Part shown: in pieces, positions 59,545 through 64,000 of the stretch | How positions within the stretch are numbered: the stretch's first letter is position 1 | Layout of the letters: the number at the start of each line of letters is the position of its first letter | NCBI GenBank assembly: GCA_002315795.1 | Contig: DCIF01000096.1 | Location: 41,350-105,349, forward strand | Reading direction: 5' to 3' | DNA: 64,000 nt | Source of the DNA: Bacteroidales bacterium UBA1733 | GTDB lineage: Bacteria > Bacteroidota > Bacteroidia > Bacteroidales > UBA3663 | Program-made: the position numbers and the translations under genes | The notes under the pieces: generated by a model | What the model was told of the DNA's origin: nothing | The model's input: only the letters and a program-made list of their open reading frames with translations | Database searches by the model: none

Positions 59545-60888
59545 ATGAATACCGTTATGAATGAATCTAAATTGGCGCTTTGGAGCCTATGTTTGTGTGC
59601 TATCTTCGCGCTTGTCTCCTGCGAAAAACTTGAGATCCCTTCCAACCTTGTCGATACAGAGGATGAGACTGAAAAGACTGTGGTGACGATTACTACACGC
59701 GGCGCAGGCAGTGATAACGTGCGCTATCCTGTCAAGGTTTATGCCTTTGGAAGTGATGGTAATTGTAAGGCTCAACAGATTGTTAATTCGGCTTCTGATG
59801 CTTTGGAAATGACTCTTAATCAAGGCAGTTATACTATTGTGGCTGTAGGAAGCAGTACTGGATATGATGTACCTCAGACTCCAACGCTTAGCTCTTTTGT
59901 TACGTGTTCGGGCAACAATAATTATAGCACTTCTCCATTGCAGATGGGGCAGGCAGAGATCACTCTTTCAAAATCTTCAGCCAATGTGAATATCATGATG
60001 ACAAATTGCTCGGCTCAGTTATCCATCGAGCTCGGTAATGTGCCTTCCAACGTGACTGCAATCACTGCCTCCATCTCTGGTCAACACTCAAAGGTGTCCT
60101 TATCCGGACAAGGGGACGCATCGACGGCAACATCGTCCGTTGTGACTCTGCAAAAGAATAACTCCAAGTGGCAATCTGGCACATTTTATACTTTGGCCAG
60201 TGCACCCAGTACTACCTCCGTCTCAATATCTATGACTACGTCTTCTGGTACATCAACCTATGGCTATACATATTCTCAAGGTTTATTAGCGGGAACTCCA
60301 TACAATCTCACTGGTACATACGTCGAAGGTTCTCTCTCTATGACTGGTACTATAACTGCTCAGGGCTGGGCTCAGCCAATCAATCTCTCTTTTGATTTCG
60401 GACCTGGAGCAAACAATTCTGGTGGTACATCTGGTGAACCATCTACCAATGATTTTCCAGAGCCAGGAACTATATACAAGGGGTTCTTTGTGGTAGGATT
60501 GAGCAATGTTACATCTACAACTGCTACTGCTATGCTTATGAGCCTGAAGGATTGGTCTAATATGATCTCTGCCAAAAATTCCGAATATGACGATGACGCA
60601 CAGACTATCGCGAATGGCTATTCTGAAGGTGTAGTGAATCAATGGATGATTCCCGACTCAGACGATGCAGCTGTGTTGAAGGAATTATTTACTCAGAAAA
60701 GTATTACTGCATTAAACGCTGTGATCACAGCTGCTGGAGGAGATGCCGTCGATGGTGAAGCACGCTATCTCTGCGATGAGGCATTAAAGACATTTGGTTT
60801 CACTTCTGGCTCTATCTCATATGGTGGTACGACTAAGAGTGACTATCATTTGCGATTGGTGACATGGGTAAATATTCAGAAGGAATAA
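59545..60888 (+). CDS. FimB/Mfa2-like fimbrial lipoprotein
   Basis: 447 residues from the ATG at 59545 (59557 is possible too; the frame from 59509 overlaps the promoter). The lipobox ALVSC is followed by EKLEIPSN. The Ig-like beta pattern with VKVYAFGSDGNCKAQQIVN, LNQGSYTIVAVGSS and INIMMTNCSAQLS-type strands is that of the Mfa2/FimB family, which anchors short fimbriae to the outer membrane in Bacteroidales. The C-terminal 130 residues (YKGFFVVGLSNVTSTT...) are an added domain I do not recognise. No fimbrillin gene is adjacent, so it may work alone or with distant genes. Confidence 0.6.
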   Translation: MNTVMNESKLALWSLCLCAIFALVSCEKLEIPSNLVDTEDETEKTVVTITTRGAGSDNVRYPVKVYAFGSDGNCKAQQIVNSASDALEMTLNQGSYTIVAVGSSTGYDVPQTPTLSSFVTCSGNNNYSTSPLQMGQAEITLSKSSANVNIMMTNCSAQLSIELGNVPSNVTAITASISGQHSKVSLSGQGDASTATSSVVTLQKNNSKWQSGTFYTLASAPSTTSVSISMTTSSGTSTYGYTYSQGLLAGTPYNLTGTYVEGSLSMTGTITAQGWAQPINLSFDFGPGANNSGGTSGEPSTNDFPEPGTIYKGFFVVGLSNVTSTTATAMLMSLKDWSNMISAKNSEYDDDAQTIANGYSEGVVNQWMIPDSDDAAVLKELFTQKSITALNAVITAAGGDAVDGEARYLCDEALKTFGFTSGSISYGGTTKSDYHLRLVTWVNIQKE

Positions 60889-61007
60889 AACGCTATTTTA
60901 CTTATGCAACATTGCTTTTAGACCTATTTTAGATATAAATGTGCACTTATTTTCTATTTTATTGCAAAAACATAAAAGTAAATGAATAACTTATGAATAT
61001 TTTTTAT

Positions 61008-61015
61008 TAATTTTG
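61008..61015 (+). promoter_or_regulatory. -7 element of the OmpA-like gene
   Basis: TAATTTTG matches TAnnTTTG, 73 bases before the ATG at 61088. No good -33 box. Confidence 0.5.
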
Positions 61016-61087
61016 CACAATAATTTAGAATTGAATGATAGAAGTTATAGAATATATTCAAATAAATTACTAGTATTATTAAATTTT

Positions 61088-62161
61088 ATGAAGACAATTA
61101 AGACTTTGTTGGTTGCTGTTCTTGCTCTTTTCGCGACAGCAGCAAATGCGCAGAATTCTAGCGAGGTTACTTACAAGTATCTTCCTCACTGGTATTTGCA
61201 GGTAAACGGAGGTGCTCAGTACACTCTTGGTGAAGCTAAGTTTAGCAAGCTCCTCTCTCCAAACGCTCAGCTTGGTATTGGCTACAACTTTAACTCTGTA
61301 CTCGGTGCTCGTCTTTCAGTTAACGCTTGGCAGAGCAAGGGTGGTTGGGTAAACCCAGAGCAGGATTACAAGTGGACTTATGTAGCTCCACAGCTCGACC
61401 TCACTTTGAATCTTACTAATGCGTTCTTTGGTTTCAATCCAAAGCGTATTGTTGACGTTGTTCTCTTCGGTGGTGGTGCTGCAAACATCGCATTCGGTAA
61501 CGATGAGGCTGCTAAGCTTGAGACTCACGGATACGAGCTTGAATATCTCTGGACTGGTACTAAGGTTCGCCCATTCGGTCACTTCGGTCTCGATATCGAC
61601 TTCAAGGTATCAGATCGCGTAAAGATCGGTCTTGAGGGTGCTGCTAACGTAGGTTCAGATAAGTATAACTCAAAGAAGGCAGGTAACGCTGACTGGTACT
61701 TCAACGCTCTCCTTGGTGTTAAGGTTGCTCTTGGTAAGACTTATGAGACTATCGAGCCTTATGTTGAGCCAGCTCCAGTTGTTAAGCCAGAGCCAAAGCC
61801 AGAGCCAAAGCCAGTTGTTAAGCCAGAGCCAAAGCCAGCTCCTGAAAAGACTATCAACGTATTCTTCAAGATTCGTGAGTCTATCATCAACGACGTAGAA
61901 GGTCAGAAGGTTGCTGACATGATCGCATTCCTCAAGGCTAACCCTGAGACTAAGGTTTCTGTAACTGGTTATGCAGATGCTGGTACAGGTAACCCACGTA
62001 TCAACATGAAGTACGCTAAGAACCGTGCTGACGTTGTTACAAAGGCTCTCATCGACGGTGGTATCGCTGCAGATCGTATCACAACTGATGCTAAGGGTGA
62101 TACAGTTCAGCCATTCGCTGAGAATGATATGAACCGTGTTACTATCGCTATCGCTAAGTAA
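61088..62161 (+). CDS. OmpA family outer membrane porin
   Basis: 357 residues from the ATG at 61088 (signal peptide to ATAANA|Q). An eight-strand barrel (about 25-225) is followed by a Pro/Glu/Lys linker (PEPKPEPKP units, about 230-255) and the OmpA peptidoglycan-binding domain (INVFFKIRESIINDVEGQKV, TGYADAGTGNPRINMKYAKN). The ligand Asp and Arg residues of the domain (D in GYADAGTG; R in KNRADVV) are present. It joins the outer membrane to the cell wall and is probably one of the most abundant proteins, as its codon use suggests. A strong terminator follows. Confidence 0.93.
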   Translation: MKTIKTLLVAVLALFATAANAQNSSEVTYKYLPHWYLQVNGGAQYTLGEAKFSKLLSPNAQLGIGYNFNSVLGARLSVNAWQSKGGWVNPEQDYKWTYVAPQLDLTLNLTNAFFGFNPKRIVDVVLFGGGAANIAFGNDEAAKLETHGYELEYLWTGTKVRPFGHFGLDIDFKVSDRVKIGLEGAANVGSDKYNSKKAGNADWYFNALLGVKVALGKTYETIEPYVEPAPVVKPEPKPEPKPVVKPEPKPAPEKTINVFFKIRESIINDVEGQKVADMIAFLKANPETKVSVTGYADAGTGNPRINMKYAKNRADVVTKALIDGGIAADRITTDAKGDTVQPFAENDMNRVTIAIAK

Positions 62162-62186
62162 TCATTGCTTTATCGATATACAGTTT

Positions 62187-62222
62187 GAGGACTGGGGATA
62201 ATCTCCCCGGTCCTCATTTTTT
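62187..62222 (+). terminator. ompA terminator
   Basis: GAGGACTGGGGA pairs with TCCCCGGTCCTC (one T-G pair, 5-base loop), followed by a long T-run. Confidence 0.9.
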
Positions 62223-62305
62223 TGTGTTATTATATATGTAGTGACGATTATTTATTTTAAGAATGTTAAAAAAGTAACCAAATTTCAAAATTGTGACTTG
62301 TTTTC

Positions 62306-62336
62306 TTGTGTATTATGTGAATTTGTCGTAAATTTG
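62306..62336 (+). promoter_or_regulatory. Promoter without a gene behind it
   Basis: TTG at 62306-62308, 20 bases, then TAAATTTG at 62329-62336. It points into a gap without a good ORF and is followed by a strong terminator at 62495. Confidence 0.65.
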
Positions 62337-62342
62337 CACAAA

Positions 62343-62530
62343 ATAGTAGTCGTACACTTTGTCGTGCGCTTTTCGTTCTCGATTTACCAAAAGAAATTAT
62401 TGATACTTAAAATACGAACGTTATTTGAAAATTCCGTTTCCAATCTTGTTTATGTTGTGAAACAAAGTGACAGGATTACGTCATCAGACAAATTAAAGGA
62501 GGCACTTGTATAAGTGCCTCCTTTCTTGTT
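62343..62530 (+). ncRNA. Candidate small RNA
   Basis: About 185 bases from a predicted start near 62343 to a perfect 13-bp terminator. There is no start codon with a long frame on either strand. Two direct copies of GTCGT(A/G)C(A/G)CTTT lie near its 5' end. It does not visibly fold like tmRNA, RNase P or SRP RNA; a 6S-like or regulatory RNA is possible but not shown. Confidence 0.45.
62495..62530. terminator. Bidirectional terminator between the small RNA and FKBP genes
   Basis: AAAGGAGGCACTT (62495-62507) and AAGTGCCTCCTTT (62512-62524) make a perfect 13-bp stem with the loop GTAT. The plus side has the better T-rich tail (CTTGTTTCTTT); it can also end the minus-strand FKBP gene. Confidence 0.88.
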
Positions 62531-62555
62531 TCTTTATTTTTTGATCCCCTAAGTG

Positions 62556-63209
62556 TTAATACCAGTTCGTGTTGGTATCAATACCGAATCTATAGATTTT
62601 CGCCAGTTTAATGTCGAAAATCAGTGTTGAGTAACCTGGTATGCCGCTGGTGGTGTTGTCGCTTTCACCGTAGGCCAGATAGTAAGGAATGTAAACTCTC
62701 CACTTATCTCCTTCGACCATGTGCAGGGTAGCTGTGGCAAATCCTGATACAGCAAATCCGTTAACTCCGAATAGGGTAGGGACATCTGTTTCTTCGTTTG
62801 CAGTGTAAGTACTGTAACTCTTGTCAAATATGTATCCTCCTTCATTTGTCGCAGTCTTAGGATAGGACTTTGAAGGTATCAGACGCCCCAAATAGTGGCA
62901 GCGAACGGAGTCTTTGTATAGAGGATGGGTAGTACCGTTACCATCTTCCAGCTTGTGAATGTAAATGTAATGGATATTGTTTGGGTTCAGACTTTCCACA
63001 GAGTCATTCAACGTGTATGACACCATCTTGGTCCATCTGCCATCAGCATTCTTATCGCAAACCTTTGCAATGGAATCAATGTATGCCACATTTCGTTCTC
63101 TCCAGTTGACATACTCGTTTTCTTCTTCTACCTCAGCGCATGAAGCAATGCCCAGCGTCATAGACGCCAGGAACATTGCACTTGCTGATATTTTGCTTGT
63201 TAATTTCAT
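62556..63209 (-). CDS. FKBP-type peptidyl-prolyl isomerase lipoprotein
   Basis: 217 residues. The lipobox GIASC (Cys24) is followed by AEVEEENEYVNWRERN, an acidic tether. The FKBP domain lies at about 85-215: DSVRCHYLGRLI, then FDKSY, GVNGFAVSGFATATLHMVEG (the G-x-x-x-A-L-x-x-M region) and IPYYLAYGES. It helps folding of exported proteins. It is 44 bases after glyS, the usual order in Bacteroidales, so both probably share a transcript. Confidence 0.88.
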   Translation of the reverse strand: MKLTSKISASAMFLASMTLGIASCAEVEEENEYVNWRERNVAYIDSIAKVCDKNADGRWTKMVSYTLNDSVESLNPNNIHYIYIHKLEDGNGTTHPLYKDSVRCHYLGRLIPSKSYPKTATNEGGYIFDKSYSTYTANEETDVPTLFGVNGFAVSGFATATLHMVEGDKWRVYIPYYLAYGESDNTTSGIPGYSTLIFDIKLAKIYRFGIDTNTNWY

Positions 63210-63253
63210 ATCTGACTTTTCCCCTCCTTATTATTAAGGAGGGTGGGGGTGAC

Positions 63254-64000
63254 TTACTTGAGATTTTTAAGGAGGCTTGGAATGCTAACCTGATCCTCGA
63301 TGATGCCACGAAGGTCTGCAATCGCAACACGCTTCTGCTCCATAGTGTCACGATAACGGAGGGTTACAGTGTTGTCTTCGAGAGTCTGCTGGTCTACGGT
63401 TACACAGAATGGTGTACCGATAGCATCCTGACGGCGGTAGCGCTTACCAATCTGGTCCTTCTCCTCGTACTTACAGTTGAAGTGGAACTTGAGGTCGTCG
63501 ATGATTTCGCGAGCCTTCTCTGGCAGACCGTCCTTCTTCGTGAGTGGGAATACAGCGAGCTTTACTGGTGCAAGGGCTGCTGGGAGGTGGAGCACAGTAC
63601 GTGTCTGACCGTCCTCAAGCTTCTCCTCGTCATAGCTGTGACAGATGACAGAGAGGAACATACGGTCTACACCGATTGATGTCTCGATAACGTATGGAGT
63701 GTATGACTTGTTCTCTTCTGGATCGAAATACTCGATCTTCTTGCCTGAATACTGAGCGTGCTGGCTGAGGTCGAAATTCGTACGAGAATGGACACCCTCA
63801 ACCTCCTTGAAACCGAATGGCATGCGGAACTCGACGTCAGTAGCTGCATTGGCATAGTGAGCGAGCTTGTCGTGATCGTGGAAACGGTAGTTCTCTGCAC
63901 CGAAACCAAGAGCTTGGTGCCAAGCCATACGACGCTTTCTCCACTCGTCAAACCATTCGAGCTCTGTGCCTGGCTTAACGAAGAACTGCATCTCCATCTG
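63254..64000 (-). CDS. glyS: Glycine--tRNA ligase, C-terminal part (cut by right window edge)
   Basis: 248 codons of the dimeric class II glycyl-tRNA synthetase. The visible part starts at EMQFFVKPGTELEW, the usual entry to the third of the catalytic domain blocks, then IETSIGVDRMFLSVI (motif 3) and the anticodon-binding domain from LAPVKLAVFPLTKKDG to the end. The start of the gene lies beyond 64000. It is single-chain, unlike the alpha2-beta2 enzymes of many other bacteria. Confidence 0.95.
   Translation of the reverse strand, partial: QMEMQFFVKPGTELEWFDEWRKRRMAWHQALGFGAENYRFHDHDKLAHYANAATDVEFRMPFGFKEVEGVHSRTNFDLSQHAQYSGKKIEYFDPEENKSYTPYVIETSIGVDRMFLSVICHSYDEEKLEDGQTRTVLHLPAALAPVKLAVFPLTKKDGLPEKAREIIDDLKFHFNCKYEEKDQIGKRYRRQDAIGTPFCVTVDQQTLEDNTVTLRYRDTMEQKRVAIADLRGIIEDQVSIPSLLKNLK

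Noticed and set aside
62241..62513. 90-codon ORF in the gap after ompA
   Set aside because: It starts before the promoter, runs through the predicted small RNA into the terminator stem and has no protein-like features.

Overview
The window comes from a member of the Bacteroidota, most likely a Prevotella-like Bacteroidales. The signs are Bacteroidetes-type promoters (TTTG or TTG, 19-20 bases, then TAnnTTTG) before many genes, signal peptides that end in A-Q, lipoproteins with acidic residues after the Cys, a SecDF fusion, and conserved neighbourhoods of this order (dnaN-exonuclease-coaBC, dapB-lepB-wbqC, glyS-FKBP). No tRNA, rRNA, CRISPR array, transposase or phage gene was seen.

Layout. 0-6.4 kb holds housekeeping genes, mostly on the minus strand: coaBC (cut by the left edge), a DEDDh exonuclease and dnaN; a divergent DUF3127 gene; a DUF4380 protein and a lipoprotein; ddh and mltG. 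6.5-18.4 kb is one long plus-strand operon behind a textbook promoter: a STAS protein, a receiver-PP2C phosphatase, a membrane-anchored propeller protein, a two-component propeller histidine-kinase-like protein without its phosphoacceptor His, a soluble histidine kinase, a TonB-dependent receptor with an N-terminal repeat domain, an RsbW-like kinase and a DUF2264 (GH154-like) enzyme. It reads as a complete outer-membrane-to-partner-switch signalling pathway. 18.4-31 kb holds DUF2851, dapB, lepB, wbqC, an ABCG-type transporter, a lipoprotein, a glycine-lipid pair (glsA/glsB-like) with a CoA-transferase, and HU. This stretch is filled with short simple-sequence repeats, several of which lie in frame inside genes.

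31-41.6 kb holds a rhomboid protease, an EEP-family protein, secDF, cvfB, lolD, a cation/proton antiporter and asd. Together ddh, dapB and asd cover steps of diaminopimelate/lysine synthesis.

41.7-62.2 kb is a cell-surface region: a CotH/lamin-tail protein with a degenerate dockerin, a small protein with a cohesin-like domain, a phosphodiester glycosidase with a full dockerin, a giant strongly codon-biased coiled-coil lipoprotein (S-layer-like) behind a long structured leader with a small upstream ORF, a lipoprotein, a tandem-repeat protein with another degenerate dockerin, a DUF1573 protein, a fimbrial-anchor-like lipoprotein and an OmpA porin. A promoter and a terminator then frame a candidate small RNA. 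The window closes with an FKBP lipoprotein and the 3' part of glyS on the minus strand.

All family calls were made by reading the sequence; no database search was run. Residue numbers refer to the starts chosen here.
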